Part shown: piece after piece, positions 10,427-23,800 of the stretch | Position numbering within the stretch: the first letter of the stretch is position 1 | How the letters are laid out: every line of letters begins with the position of its first letter | From: Pestalotiopsis fici W106-1 | Taxonomy: Eukaryota; Ascomycota; Sordariomycetes; Amphisphaeriales; Sporocadaceae | DNA length: 64,000 bases | Direction: 5' to 3' | NCBI RefSeq assembly: GCF_000516985.1 | Contig: NW_006917094.1 | Location: forward strand, 1,302,001-1,366,000 | Notes under the pieces: generated by a model | What the model was told of the DNA's origin: nothing | Seen by the model: the letters and a program-made list of their open reading frames with translations, nothing else | Database searches by the model: none | Made by a program: the position numbers and the translations under genes

Positions 10427-12953
10427 ATGATTGACTCGGATAACCTCCGAACAGCCTCGCTGTACATCAACAACCAGCTATTATCCCGCGGCCTTCTACG
10501 CGATGGCCAGAGCATTGACTTTGCCGACCCCGAGGGCGGCGAGGGTCTGCAGGGGACCATGGGGAAGATTATGGGTGTGGTAAACGACTTGATTTTGCGA
10601 CGTGACGTGAGTTTGCCTATATACCCTATTATACATGAGACAGAAACAATGATGAACCGATGCTGACTCCATCTTTGGCCTTGTCCAGCGCGACGCAGTC
10701 CACCGAGAATCACTTAGCAATACACTGCTATCACTACGTGCCGATAACCAACGCCACACAACAGAAACGACAAGATTGTCCGAGAAACTCACAGAGACCC
10801 AGCGCAGGCTCGACGGCGCCGACGCGGTGGAGCGCACACTACGACTCCAGGTCAGATCTACAGAGTCGACTGTCCACAAGCTCAAGGACGAGATTGCAAA
10901 GACAAAGTCACTGGTAGCTCAAGGTCGTGCCGCCTGCGCCAACGAGGTCCGCAAGCGAGACAGGCAAATCGAGAGCCTCAAAAAGGCAGTTATTGACGCC
11001 GGAAGGGTGAGAGGAGGTAGCAAGAGCCGTGATGTCGTTAGCATCACGGTCGTTGGTGAGGTCGGAGCCGAGATTGATGGAGGGGGCATGGGCCGCAGCA
11101 GCACCGACGATGAGCACTACAGCTTGCGCATGGAGACGAATGAATTCTTGACCGAGTTGGCAAAGAGTCTCAGCGAGGAGAATTCCACCCTCCTGAACCT
11201 GGTGCACCGAACTGTCGAAAGTCTGCGCGACATGAGTGGCCTTCAGCAAGCCGACAATGACCACATGAATATCGATGATCGCGGTTGCTATAATGCGCCT
11301 CAGGGACATCGAAATGCTGAGGAGTTGGCATCTGAGCTTGAAGGGATCCTCGAGCATCTTAGGACTATACTCACCAACCCTTCATTTGTTCCTATCGAAG
11401 AGGTGGAGATTCGTGAAACAGAGATTGCCCGGCTTCGCGAAGGTTGGGAGCGCATGGAGGCCCGCTGGAAGGATGCCGTTAACCTGATGGATGGCTGGCG
11501 TAGGCGCATGGTCTCCAGCGGCAAGCCTGTCGACATGGAAGAGTTGCAAATGGGCATGAGGCTCAGCCCGGTGCGCATCACAGAAAGCAGAAACTCTGGC
11601 CCAGATACGGACAAGCATTATCAGGAGTTGTCTTGCGTACAAGAAGAAGACGAAGAAGATGGTTCCCATTTCAACTCGGTCGAGTACCGAAGCCCCGCAG
11701 AGTCGTTGCATCTTGTGCCTGCGCCAAGTCATGAACAAGAGCCAGACGACGACTCGGAATCTAGTATATTCCAGGACGATGTTGATATGGATGAGCTCGA
11801 GGTCGAAGAACCTAACGTCGAGGTTCTACAAGAGTCAACAAACAGTACCACCACAAGCTCGCCTCCGTTGCCCATACCACCTCACTTGAGCCCTCTCAAA
11901 GACTCCTACTCATCAGCCAACAGGGGCTCTCAGAACAGCAAAAGGGGCTCGCGTCGAAGCCGGCCAGGCGATGCAACCACTGTCGCCGAGGAAACATCAT
12001 TTGCGATGGCAACCACTACAAGCCAACCACCAGCGCCCCCACCTCACGGCCCCCGGCCTCAGAAATCCAGCAGAAGCTTGAGATCAGTTGCAGACTCGCA
12101 AGAGCTGCTCAAGCCTTCAACTACAGAAATGCATGAAAGCACCTTATTTGGAGAGTCATATGAATCCCCGATCCGGTCGAATCCTTCCCGTAAGCTATTC
12201 TCGGGCCCGGCGCCCAAGGCACCAGAATTCGGTGCAGAGCAAAAGTCACTTTCAGCGCGGGACATTCCTCGGTCGCAGCAGCCGACACGAGCGTCTAGCA
12301 AGAAACAAATCACTGAGACGACAGTGTCACACGTCGAACCTCCCAAGCCAACATCGTCCACCAGACCTAGAAAGGCTGCGAAGCGGACGGCATCGGCACC
12401 CGACGCAACCAAGAAACAAGCTTCCGTCACTGGGAAGCCAGCTTCAAAGTCAACAGGAGCAAACTCAGGGGCAGACTCTGTAACGAGTGTTTCTCATGAT
12501 CGGCCATCAAGCTCAGCCCGGCTTCCACGGGTTGACAACCCACCTGTTCAGCCAAGCCCCATCACTATGGCATCGATATCTGCCAAGCTCGAGGCGTCGG
12601 AGCGCCAGGCAGATGCAGCTCGAGTACGGGCGAAGCTGAAGGCTGCGCGAACAAATCGCAAGCCAGAGAGCACAAGCACTGTTCAAGAGCTACCTGTATT
12701 GGACGAGACAAGCACAGACCCGGTAAAGAGAGATGTTCCTCATCCTGCAGCAGTACGACTAGTGGAGCCTGAGGAAGATGAACTCGCAAAGCCGGACACG
12801 AATATTCAAAGCCGATCGCCAAGATCGGAAAAACGCAAGCGTGACAGGAGACCGAGCAAGGCCATCTCCAGGAGAAGAAGCACGCTCAGCCCTTGGGAGC
12901 TGGAGAGTTTAATTCAGGGCCATGTGGAGGGCGTCCCCAGCCCAGCAAGGTGA
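10427..12953 (+). CDS. tinA: TinA/ADIP-like coiled-coil protein, 814 aa
   Basis: Exons 10427-10606 and 10689-12953; the 82-bp intron has GTGAGT and CCAG ends. The frame is closed upstream by a TAA at 10373, so the first usable ATG is 10427, giving MIDSDNLRTASLYINNQLLSRG. That opening and the following DLILRRDRDA..L/R-rich heptads match the afadin/alpha-actinin-binding (ADIP) family. Its Aspergillus member TINA was found as a partner of the NIMA mitotic kinase and sits at spindle pole bodies. Residues 55-170 and 190-300 are predicted coiled coil by heptad pattern. From about residue 330 on, the protein is Ser/Pro/Lys-rich and disordered, ending in a basic RKRDRRPSKAISRRRS patch that may be phosphorylated. 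It is probably a microtubule-organising centre or mitotic regulator; the family call rests mainly on the N terminus. Confidence 0.8.
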
Positions 12954-14257
12954 TGAAAGCAATTTGATGACATGATTCGAAGACTTCTGGAACAGGGAAT
13001 AGACGGGAATGCGGAAATGCCACAGCATGATTCATGATGAGGTTATGAATGAGGCGTTCTGGATTTGAGCTTTCTTTTCAGTGAAATGAGAATCAGGGAT
13101 GATTGTCCTTAGTAGTGTATATAGATGACAATTTTTTTTTTTAGATACTTGCAACTGGGTAACGAATGCAACTTGTCTTGAATACCCACCTGAAGCTGTC
13201 GTGGCCGTTCCTGTATATGGCCATGTATGTATGTGTGTGTGACTTGTAATAGTGATTGAGTATCCATGTAGTGCAAGTTTGTACGGGTCTGGTTTGTATA
13301 ACTTCTAGTTGGGCGCAAACACTGTACTTGTCAGTAGCGTCGTCTTGTGCTTGCTCAACTTCGGCCTGCTAGTGGATACACCACACCGTTCCGTCCACTG
13401 CCGTTTTCGCATTTTGCACGCGGCCGGTTTTCTACAACCCACGTGGCATAAATCTTTAAGACGCCACCGCAAAGTGATGATCTCAGCAGTTCAAACGACC
13501 TCGCTACTATTCGTTTCATCAAGGTCACTGATACGGTAAGTTGTCTGTTCATACATGGTCTATATATTTCGAATCCTGCCGCTCTGTGATTTTATCTTTC
13601 CCCGCTCTGCTTTCAACGCCCTGCTCGGTTTCCATGCTTGGTAGCATTCAACATCAGCCGACTAAAGCCGGATGCGCTTCCTCTGACAGAGACAATTTGG
13701 CCCAATGACAACTCCCCAATGCATCTCATGGGCGGTTTTGGAGGGTGGTTTCCTTACTCCAGGCACTTGGCACTCGAGGGCCCGCGTTAGGCGAGATGAG
13801 CTCTAGGCGGCTTATTAGGGGATGCTGCTTACATCTTGGATGTTGAGCAGCACTGATAAGAGAATCTACATTGGATATTGGCAGTTGTCGAAAAGTAATT
13901 TCGACCTTTTGAAATTCGTGATCTATTGGTCTGGCTCAAGTCGCATGCGAGAACTGGCCCACCGTCTCTTTCGATTCAGGCCAGCGAGTGTGTAGAAGGT
14001 GTGATCTACATATACTCCACGTCACCCTTTCCAGTAATGGCGATGCATACTCTTCGATATTAGTCATCGCCAGCCTGGCACCTCACTACGTTTACGTTCT
14101 GATTCAGACTTCAACTTGTACTTTGGCTTCACATTGCTGCTCTGGGTGTCCAGAACATAAAAGACCCTTGAGCCAGAAGAGCCTCCTCTCAACACGGAAT
14201 ATTTTCATCAACGATATCCTTTAACTTCATGACCACATTTATCATTCGATATTCAAC
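12954..14257. other. 1.3-kb intergenic stretch
   Basis: This lies between the TinA-like gene and the amine oxidase gene. It should hold the first gene's terminator and the second gene's promoter. A T-rich run near 13131-13142 is the only local oddity. No gene or repeat was recognised. Confidence 0.5.
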
Positions 14258-16044
14258 ATGGATACTTACTCCATGTCTTTTGGCAGTGGCTTCGGCAAAA
14301 ACACATCGCGCATATCGCAAGACCTCAAGGCCTCCCGGTTCTTCAGCGCCATTATGGGGGATCCGGGGCAGCTGACAGAGGCCAACGACTTAGTGTCGAG
14401 GCTTGGCAAGGTAAATTCGTCTCCGCAATCAACCTCGAGCTCAGACAGAAATCTAATGTATGGCAGCGCCGAACCAAAGCACGCGAGCACAAACCTCGGA
14501 TTGCCATTGTCGGCGCGGGTTTGGCCGGTCTGAGATGCGCCGGTATTCTGCTGGAGCGGGACGAGTTCGAAGTGACCCTGATTGAAGGCCGCGACCGCAT
14601 CGGTGGCCGCGTTCACCAGATTAAGCTGCCGGGCAGCGATCACGTCGTCGACTGCGGCCCCAACTGGATCCACGGCACCGAGGACAACCCAATCCTGGAC
14701 ATTGCCGCCTCGGCTCAGATCCCGCTTAGTCGGTGGGACGAGAACACGTACATTTACGACGAGGATGGCGGACTCCTCGCACAGAGCGATAGTGATATTT
14801 ACTCAACCATGATGTGGGATATCGTCCAAGACGCCTTTGCCTATAGCAGCAAGAACTCGCCCAACATCAGCGTTGAAGCGAGTCTCTGGGACTTCTTTTG
14901 CGAGCAGGTAAAGAAGCGGATACCGGATACGAAGCCCGACTTTGAGAGAAAACGCAATTTTATCCTGCAAATGGCTGAGATGTGGGGAGCATTCGTTGGC
15001 AGCCCCGTCTACACTCAAAGTTTGAAATTCTTCTGGCTCGAGGAATGCATTGAGGGAGGTACGTGACTTTTCGTCCCAATTTGGAGGTTATGCAATAGAA
15101 AATTCCCTTCGAAAGTGGTGTTGCAAATCAGGAGTTCATACTGATACTTGACAGAGAACCTGTTCTGCGCGGGTACTTACCAGAAGATTCTGCAAATCAT
15201 TGCCCAGCCGGCTTTGGACAATGCAAAAATCATGTACTCGACAGTGGTCTCCAAGGTAAAAACCACTGATGACAAGGGCAGCAAATTGACCTTGACAACT
15301 ACCGGAGGCGAGACCTTGCAATTCGACGAAGTCGTGTTCACAGCCCCTCTTGGCTGGCTCAAAAAGCATCCTCAGGCGTTCAGTCCAGCTCTACCCAAGG
15401 AGATGACCCAGTCCATCAACAGCATAGGCTACGGTTGCCTCGAGAAAGTCTACATCAGCTTTCCCCAAGCGTACTGGCTCAAGCCGGACTCGCGCGGCCG
15501 GGTCGTGACGGGATTCTGCCAGTGGCTATCCCCAAAGTATCCCAGCGACACCAACCCAGAGAAATGGAACCAGGAGGTCGTCGAGCTAGGTTCCCTGCCG
15601 GAAGGCACCGGCCATCCGACCTTGCTGTTCTACACTTATGGCGACCAATCCCGGTACATTACCGAGCAAGTCGCAAAACTGGGATCAAAAGAAAAGCAAA
15701 ACACGTTCCTCGACGACTTCTTTAGGCCCTATTATTCCCGCCTTCCTCATTACGACGCATCGTCCCCCGACTGCCAACCCCTCTGCTTCTTTGCCACCAA
15801 CTGGGTGCACGACGAGCTCGCGGGCTGCGGCAGCTACTGTAACTTCCAGGTTGGTCTGGAGCAGGGCGACAAGGACATTGCGACTATGCGGCAGGGCCTT
15901 CCAGAGCGGGGTTTGTGGTTCGCCGGAGAGCACACGGCTCCGTACGTTGCGCTGGGCACGGCGACGGGGGCGTACTGGTCAGGCGAGTCGGTTGGGCATA
16001 GGATAAAGGCAACCTATGGCTTCAAGAACAAGGAAGAGGCATGA
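14258..16044 (+). CDS. FAD-dependent amine (polyamine) oxidase, 544 aa
   Basis: Exons 14258-14410, 14467-15058 and 15155-16044; introns of 56 and 96 bp. The dinucleotide-binding motif GAGLAG lies at residues 67-72 and is followed by LIEGRDRIGGRV, the standard FAD signature of monoamine/polyamine oxidases. The C-terminal GEHTAPYVALGTATGAYWSG segment is the second FAD-contact region. The overall length and the NWIHGTEDNP block fit fungal Fms1-type polyamine oxidases better than LSD1 demethylases, as no SWIRM domain is present. It should oxidise spermine/spermidine or related amines with release of hydrogen peroxide. There is no clear signal peptide, and the C-terminal FKNKEEA end is not a peroxisomal SKL. 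The 51-residue first exon is less conserved. Confidence 0.85.
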
Positions 16045-16607
16045 TCGCTGTTGGACTCACAAGAGACGCCACAAATGAGGGTGTTCTGACATCTCCACTT
16101 GGTTGAAAAGATACTTTATAGATAGAGATCTTTGTATTCTGCACTGGCGCATGAGAACTGCAGAAAGACAGAATGGAACTCAACAATTCCATAGCCTAGA
16201 GTATACGATACACATAAACAAGACACGAGACCCATACATGGCAAGATTGTCTGTCTTCCAGCCTGTAAGCCAGATCAAAAGTGCAAGGAAGTGGGCAGGC
16301 ATTAACAATCGTTGCTACCTGAGTTCAAAACAGGACTTTATTAGAAAGTATCTCTCTCATCTTATCTCACACATCTGACAAATATAATGAGCCAATAGAT
16401 AAGAATCTTCTCAAGTTGTCTGGTTCTCATTTGAAATCAAATCAACGCTTCTTGACAAAATATATACATGGAAGTAGACAGTTGAACGTCTTGGAGGGTC
16501 GATAATGTCAAGCCCAAAAAAAGAAAAAAAGATTTTGAGAAGCCTTTGGCTAGATTGAGGCCGGTGATCCAGCATCGGCCAGAAGATGAAAAAGGTGCCC
16601 GCCCTCC
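16045..16607. other. Convergent intergenic stretch
   Basis: This lies between the 3' ends of the amine oxidase and the secreted osmotin-like gene. It is AT-rich with several possible polyadenylation contexts. No gene was recognised. Confidence 0.5.
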
Positions 16608-17474
16608 TCAATTCTTGCGGCATGATCTTTTTCGCTGATCCGGATTCGCAGGGCACGCCGTGCCAATACAGCATGATATTTGGCCACTCTGACAGGACCC
16701 CCAAGCATCAGCGTCGCCGTCGTTTACAAAGGTCCACGCGGCACCCTGGCAAGGCGCGAAGAAGGGAGAAGCCGCGGTCGCGGGTATTAGGGCACGGAGC
16801 GGGTTGACGCAGGCATTTTCTGGAGAGAGGTCCTATATCAACAGTGTCAGCATGATGCTCTATACATAATTGGAGGTGACAATGTATCTAGGTATACGTA
16901 CTGCGCAAGTATTCAGCTTGAGTAAATCTTTATTGCAACCAGTCACCACCGATCCTCCACAAGAACAAGTAATGGGCACCGAGTAGCCATTGACGTAGCT
17001 CACGTCGACATCCGCAACGGCAATGTTGCCGTAGTCCTTGGCTATGGAAAAGTTGATCTCAATCAGGGTGTCGTCGGCGGTGATGGGGTACTCGGCCTCG
17101 CTCAGGGCCATGTTGCCCACGTAGCCCGTGGGCACGGCGAAACTGGCCGACGCGCCCCGGGCCAGGGTCCCGGCGCCCACGTTGCCCGAGGCGGCGGGGG
17201 GGCTGTCGACGTCGTGCACGTGCGCCGTCGACACGGCGGCCGTGTGCGAGTTGACGAGGTGGAGGGTCAGGAACTCGGGCGGCGCCTTCATGGACCGCGC
17301 CGCCAGGGGTGGTGATGGCCGATCAGTCACGGCCGCCCGCTTGGCTTGTTGGATCAGGGCTACGCCGGGCAGGTTTGTGGTGCTGGCGGTTCCGGTCACG
17401 ACGGGGAGAGTGGCTGACAAGACGCTCGTGGCCAGCGAGAAAAGGACCGCGGTTATTCTTGTCAGACGAGTCAT
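16608..17474 (-). CDS. Secreted Cys-rich osmotin/thaumatin-like protein, 265 aa
   Basis: Exon 1 is 17474-16902 and exon 2 is 16832-16608, with a 69-bp intron (GTACGT..ATATAG). Without splicing the frame stops 13 codons into the intron and the Cys-rich C terminus is lost. Residues 1-21 form a signal peptide (MTRLTRITAVLFSLATSVLS). The middle domain (LHLVNSHTAAV through DVSYVNGYSVPITCSCGG) followed by GCNKDLLKLNTC and a Cys-rich end (SPFFAPCQGAAW, SCQSGQISCCIGTACP) fits the fungal osmotin/thaumatin-like secreted family. Such proteins are extracellular and sometimes antifungal or cell-wall acting, but the exact activity here is unknown. All Cys residues lie in the last 90 residues and are probably disulphide bonded. 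Confidence 0.72.
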
Positions 17475-20400
17475 TTTGAGAAAACGTTTGTTGTCTCCTT
17501 TTGTATAATCAAGTATAAATGAAGAGTCTTGGGCTAAGAGTAGAAGGGATTAACATAAGAGAAGTGTATAAGTGGAAGGGGTCAGCACAAGAAAAGCAGA
17601 TAATAAGTATACAAGTGGAAGAATCGAAGAGTAAGTTGGCAGTACAGACAACTCAGCTTTCACGATAGACATGTGGGGACCGACAAAGATATTATATACT
17701 TGCTTATGTAGACGGTGTCGTCTGTACCTTGATGTATGACAAGATCCTTCATGGCTGCGGATGAGTGTTTGGGGTAAGGTGCCCAGACGCAACAAAAAGG
17801 TCTTGTGTGAAGGCATCTCTCTTCTCACGCATATGACTTGGCAGCCAATTTTTACCACCATGACGGAATGGCCCTATCACAATCAACAGGCTGTATCCCA
17901 AGATCTTGAGAGACCCTGAATCTAGTGGTGTATCAATCAAGGTGAATCAGCAGCGGTTCGACGTGATGTTTAGGTCAGGTAGGAAAAGAAAAGAAAAAGA
18001 AAACAGTAAAGATCTTCGGCCATGATGAAAGGGCACAGAAGTCTAGACTCTTCTTCTTATTCCTTGGGGTTCCATTCCTTGTCTTGCCTCTGTTGGATCT
18101 TGGAGAAAGGGCATAAAAGAATGTTGTTCCTGGCAGAGTGATTTGGGAAATCCCGAGGATTGTGAGCCATGTACTCTATAGGTCGGTGCCTTGATTGGTT
18201 TCTGGAATCACGTCAGTCCAGTAATCCTCCAGGAACGGGAGGGAAGCCTTACGGCATGCAAACTCATGGCGGCCGCCGCAAGTCCGCCTCTCTACCAGAT
18301 CTCTTGGCTTTTTTAAAAATAATCAATCCCCCGAGATTGGGTCTCAATGAATCTGGACCCCAAGTCAACCGGCTTGATCCTTGTCAAGCCACCACCTTGC
18401 GATTACATGCTTATGTCGCGAGTAAGGGAAGGAGAGTCTTTCTGTTTGGTGACTTGGTCGTGGTGGTTGGCTGCGGACTAATGCAGGAACCATAGACGTA
18501 GTCAAGATGCTGGTTGGTGCATATGGCTGGGTGTGTCCTTGGGACGACAGTATCCAATAAGAGTCCGCTGCTGGAGAAGNNNNNNNNNNNNNNNNNNNNN
18601 NNNNNNNNNNNNNNNNNNNNNNNNNNNNNNNNNNNNNNNNNNNNNNNNNNNNNNNNNNNNNNNNNNNNNNNNNNNNNNNAAAAAAAAAAAAAAAAAAGCC
18701 AGAATTGCTTCATTTCGAGTAATTGCAGAGCACATATTTCACTATCGTCTCGAGCTTTTTTTGGAGCCGTCATGGTACGGACACTATGGTCGCGCGTTGC
18801 CCTTGGTTTTACAACATGCTTACATGCCACGGATGCTGAGTGTTGCAAGGAAGGAAAAAGAATTCGCTTTGCGGCGCCGCCCGCGATCCTTCTCATCCTG
18901 GGCTGACTGTTGGACCGAAGCTGCAACTGTTTGTTGGTCGTACGACCCGACGATGCACAGCCCGTTCTCAGCGCCAGCTAAACATGCAGGCACAGATCCC
19001 TGGTGGACGAATCAAGCCACAGATGCGATCTGTGTAAGTAAGTACTGTGTCTGGAAGTTGAGAATGCATGGGCTTTTTTCTCGGTCAGGTTGGATGTCAA
19101 GGATATCTTCCCTGGGATATCAACCACAATCTAGAGATACAAGTCGCCCCCCACTAGCTTCCCATCTTTGTCTTCTTTCTTCCCCCAATGTGACGGTGTC
19201 ATGTATAAATCTAATATGCTTGAGGTGTTTGCTTTTTTTCTTTTTTCTCTCTTAAATGCAGATCTTGCGATTGACTTATTTTGCTTTTTTCCGTCTGAAG
19301 ATACTGCCGCGTGCACGTGGGCAAATGCCCAGCCTTCTCGTAGCGAAAGGATGTGTTACTGGGGTTGGCTGTCAGCGGATCGAGCCTCATGCTCTAAGGA
19401 TGAGACTTTCAATCGCCACGATACTACTTCAATTGTCAAGGTAACTCTGACGTCACCTTTTGATCATCTACTTTTCTGCTCTCATTCACTTGAATTAGTA
19501 TTTGGGGGTAGACGCTTTCAGTATAAAGTTTCTTTCTTTTTCCAAATCGCATCTTCGCATACCCCGCTGTATCACCATGGTGTTAATCTGTAGCAAGGTA
19601 TGGAATTAAGGTATGGTATCACGGAGGATTCAAACAGTCAGTGCTTCCGCAGCAACCACTAAAAAAGCGAGTAAAGCAATGTTACACCCAAAGAAGCTGT
19701 CCGCAGAACTGAAATAAGTCAAGCGACTAGGTAGACTTCCAAATGAGAGCAGACACTAACAAACAGCATTCACAGTCCGTCGGGCTACAAGGGAATAAAC
19801 GTTCCATCACAGCTAACCCAGCATATAATCACCCAACGCCAAGACTCACCATGGAAGATAAGCTCAAGGTACCTTGGGGGTTTGTAGATATGCTGCCGAT
19901 CAACTCTTGTGGGCGCTTGTCCTTTAAATGCAATCTTAGTAGGACTGTTCATCCGTTGCAGCTCTGAAAAATTGTATGACTTTGGCTTTACTTGAATATT
20001 GTCATGTTTTCTATTGCTGTTTTCTTTGCCGTTGGGCTGGGGAGGACGAAAGCGTCAAAAGAAAGTCAGGTTCGCGGACCAAATCTCGATGCTGCAATGA
20101 CGAGGACCAGGTCGAGTAAAGCTTCACTGAAAGTAAGAAGTGCACCGGGCACCTTCACTTGACAGGCTTCAGTACCTTGAGAGTCTCGAAACCCATATCC
20201 TGATTCGAAGGCCCACTGGGGGATATGCATTGACAGCGGCCCTCGCGGCCCTATCAAGACATGGACTCAGTGGGCCGCCTTGTCACGTCGCTCCCCCTCC
20301 GCTATCGATAATGATGCATTAGCGCGTCAAATGACATGTATCGGGTGGCTCGAGGTGCGGCCTGGCAGGTTAAAGAGGGCTGGAGGCGGAGATCGGTGGA

Positions 20401-20833
20401 TCGGCGCCTTTCAGCGTTCGCTAGCATCGTTCACGTCTACCATACATTAGACCATCCATACATACTGAGAACCAAAGTCCGGGCCACTCAACTAGAACTT
20501 GCTGATGCTGTTTGTTGTCACTTCATCATAGGCGGGCGAAGATTCATCTTCCTTCTCTCTGAGGGAGGTTTTGTTTTGCCTCAAAGCTTCATCGCCTCGT
20601 TTCACCCCGCTAAGCAGCTCGCGGACCTTTCTCACTTTCACTTTAAATGGAATCTCGACGATGAGCCGTCACCCCGCATCATCCCAACGGGGTTATCGAT
20701 ACCGTGATAGTGTTCCAACCCGACATCGCCTCCATCACGCGCCTCTCTACGCACGAACAGCATTCCTTGCGTCGTAAACTTTAGACGTCCTGGTAGTCAT
20801 CGGAAGCTGCATCAGCTTCTGTTCAGAGGCACC
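17475..20833. other. 3.3-kb gene-free stretch containing an assembly gap
   Basis: No gene could be supported on either strand. Open frames running through the N run are artefacts. The stretch separates the secreted-protein gene from ATG2. Because the gap at 18580-18679 may hide sequence of any length, a missing gene here cannot be excluded. Confidence 0.5.
18580..18679. other. Assembly gap of exactly 100 N
   Basis: This is a run of 100 unknown bases, a conventional placeholder for a gap of unknown size. It is immediately followed by 18 A (18680-18697), so the homopolymer probably broke the assembly. Confidence 0.95.
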
Positions 20834-23800
20834 ATGGCGTCCATCTTTCGCTCCTTTGGGAGCTCCAACATGTCCAAACGGCTGTTGCGATACGCCCTCT
20901 CCAGGCTCGAGTTCCTCGATACGGATGCATTAGACGTCGACAAATTGGACCTGGAATGGGGAAGGAACAACGTTCTCACGTTCCAGGATGTCGGCATCAA
21001 GCTGGAGGCATGTTAGCCCACTGTTCATTCCCTTTCGTATTATTCTTCGTGAGAATACACAGACACCACAAGACTAACACAGCTCTCCGCACAGAAACTA
21101 GAGCATCTACTCCAGCTCCCAACTTCATTCAAACTTCAAAAAGCCAAAGTCCTAAAACTCCGCGTTACGATACCGTCCGCCATATATTCTAGCCCCATAC
21201 TCGTTGATGTTGATGGTGTGCAAGTCAAACTGAGAGTCGCTGCAGAGGACTCGCCGCGAGACGAGCCGATACGCGGCCGGGGTAGAAAGTCCAAGTCCAG
21301 GGCCGATGAAGATGAACTCGTACCACAGGCGATCGATCTTGCACAATCTTTTCTCGATACGGAGCCCTCAAAGGAAAAGGCCGAATTACAAGCAGCGCTA
21401 GATGCTGAAAGTCATGATCTTGCCGCGTCTATTGCTAGCACTAGCGAAGACGGCAGCGATGACGACAGCCACATGGGCACAGGACAACCTCTGTCTCTCC
21501 CTGTTTTCTTGGCCGACTTTCTGCAAGGCATCGTTGATCGGACACAGGTATCCATACGGGGAGTGATATTCGAGCTAGATGTCGAGGTCCCCGTCGAGGT
21601 TCACTCGACTGTACCAGAGTTGGTCACTTTACAGCTGGCTGTCGACGACCTGAATGTAGAGGGAGTCACCACGCAACTTGCTGGCCAAGATGACGCAGCA
21701 GAGTTCAGAGAGGGCAAGCGCCGCATCTCACTCAACAGGATTCGAGCGTCTCTCATATCTGAAGCGAACGTCTTCTCCACACTCGCGCGAACTCCATCTG
21801 TGCTCTCATCTATGCCATCATCTATGCCATCATCTATGCCATCGTCGGTCGCCACAGGTTCGCCAGTGATGGCAGCTCGGCACCCTCCGTTTGAAGAGGA
21901 TGACCCTCTGTCTCATAGTATCTATGAACCATTGGATGAGTCGACAGATCTGTCACAGAGCCAGTACTTTCCGATGATGGATAGCGAGGATGCCTTCAAT
22001 ATCCCATATGAATTAAACAGCTCACAAGATGAAGATCACGCACAAGAGGACGCAAGATCTGCTCCGTCAACTCCAAGAGCACTTGCTCCACAGATTAGTC
22101 CGCCATTCGAAGCACCTCATCATCAACCAGCCCAATCAACTGTGCTGGCAGCGCCCGATCGCTGGTCGGCCTTTGAAAGAGATGCCCATTCAGAACCGAC
22201 GTTGGTGCCACAGGGAGATTTGACTCTAGGCAACTATCTGTCTCTGGATAATGGATCAGCAAGCGATGGGACTGCGTCGCCTCCGACTGAAGATCTAACC
22301 CAGTCACATATCTTTAGTCACGAAGAAGCAGAGAGCATGTACATGAGCGCCTTTTCTCATTCCGGCAATGCGCAACCATCCTCAACTATGCCTGGAACTT
22401 GGGATGACTCGGAGACGTCGAGCGCCGAAGGCACTCCCGAGAAGAAGGTGGAAAACATGCCCGCCTCGATCACTCAGGGCATTGCAGGACCCTCTTTCGA
22501 ACCACAAACTGCAACTTACGCCAGAGGACAGAGTCCTACATCGGGCCAGGCAAGCCCGCTGTTTACTTCTCGCGAAGACTTGCAAACTAAGAACGAACAG
22601 CAGTCCGGCGTCTCCGGTGACACGGACGGAGCTGAGAATCCAGGAGCGGCAGAAGGTGTAGTCACGCCTCGCGGACCAACGAGACTCGTGAAGGAAATTA
22701 TATCGCTCGCTGCTGTCTCGATCTATGTTCCATCGATTCAGAATCAACCGCAGACTCCTACATCTGCCGCAAATACTGGTTCCACCAGCAGTCGTTATGG
22801 TTTAGATCGATCCGTTGCTCCCAACATCCCCGGCGCCTTTTCAGTGTACGGAACAACATCGACAATGGACACCCACTCGGGGCCCTCGATGGCTTCGTCG
22901 AGCACATCGCACAGCCTACCTCAGAATAGTGTTCCACCTAAAGATGACTCTATCGAGGTTGTGCTAGCACCGGTGGATGTTCGTTTCGATGCGTCCATCA
23001 GTTTCCTCCTGACCATGGTCACTTCGAAAATTATGGCTCTACTTAAGGAGCATGGAAGTGAAAAAACCTCCAAGCCCACTGTTTCAAAGCAAGCTGCTTC
23101 TCCCCAACCAGACATAAAGATATTAGCACAACAGGTTTCGATACAGTTCCTTGAGGCACTGGTTGGAATTGCAGACACGCCAGAGCGGATGCTGAACCCC
23201 AATTCAGCTGCTTTCGGTACCGACGCACTGCTGACTGCCAGCCTCCAAAATATCAAAGTACATGTCGAGAGGACTGACAAAGCTACTCAAACTTCTCTGG
23301 ATCTGGAGAAATTCAGGTTCGGTTATGCCAACGATGACATTCTCTCATTCGATCAGCGTCTACAAATGCGAGCCTCCGTTCGAGATGCATTCCCATCTGC
23401 TGGTTCCGATATTTCTCTCAAGATAACCCAGACTGCAGAGGCAACACGGTGTCAGGTTCAGACCTTGCCTCTACACGTGAAACTCGATTGCCGGAGATTA
23501 GATGAAACTTTCAGCTGGTTTGGCGGCTTGAGCAGCTTTCTCAACATGGGATCTTCTATGACCTCGAATACCTCGCCTGTCCCTCAAAGCCCCATACGCA
23601 CTGTCAAGAAAGCTCGTGGAGTGCGCTTTGATGCGCCAATCAAAGCCGATGACAAGTCTGCAGCGCAAGACAACAAGGTCAATATTCGTGTCGGAGGGTT
23701 CCACTTGGACCTGATAGGAAAAGAATGCAGTGTTGCCTTGGATACGAGTGCAGTAAAAGTGGTGACTCGAGAAGAAGGTGTTGGTATTGGCATCACCAAG

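Noticed and set aside
18411..19255. Open frames spanning the N run
   Set aside because: They exist only because N codons are read as open; no real sequence supports them.
19360..19430. tRNA-like arm (CTCATGCTCTAAGGATGAG)
   Set aside because: No acceptor stem or GTTC-type T loop could be paired with it.
21008..21094. GT donor at 21011 for the first atg2 intron
   Set aside because: It produces an immediate TAA after the join, whereas the GC donor three bases upstream restores the conserved frame.
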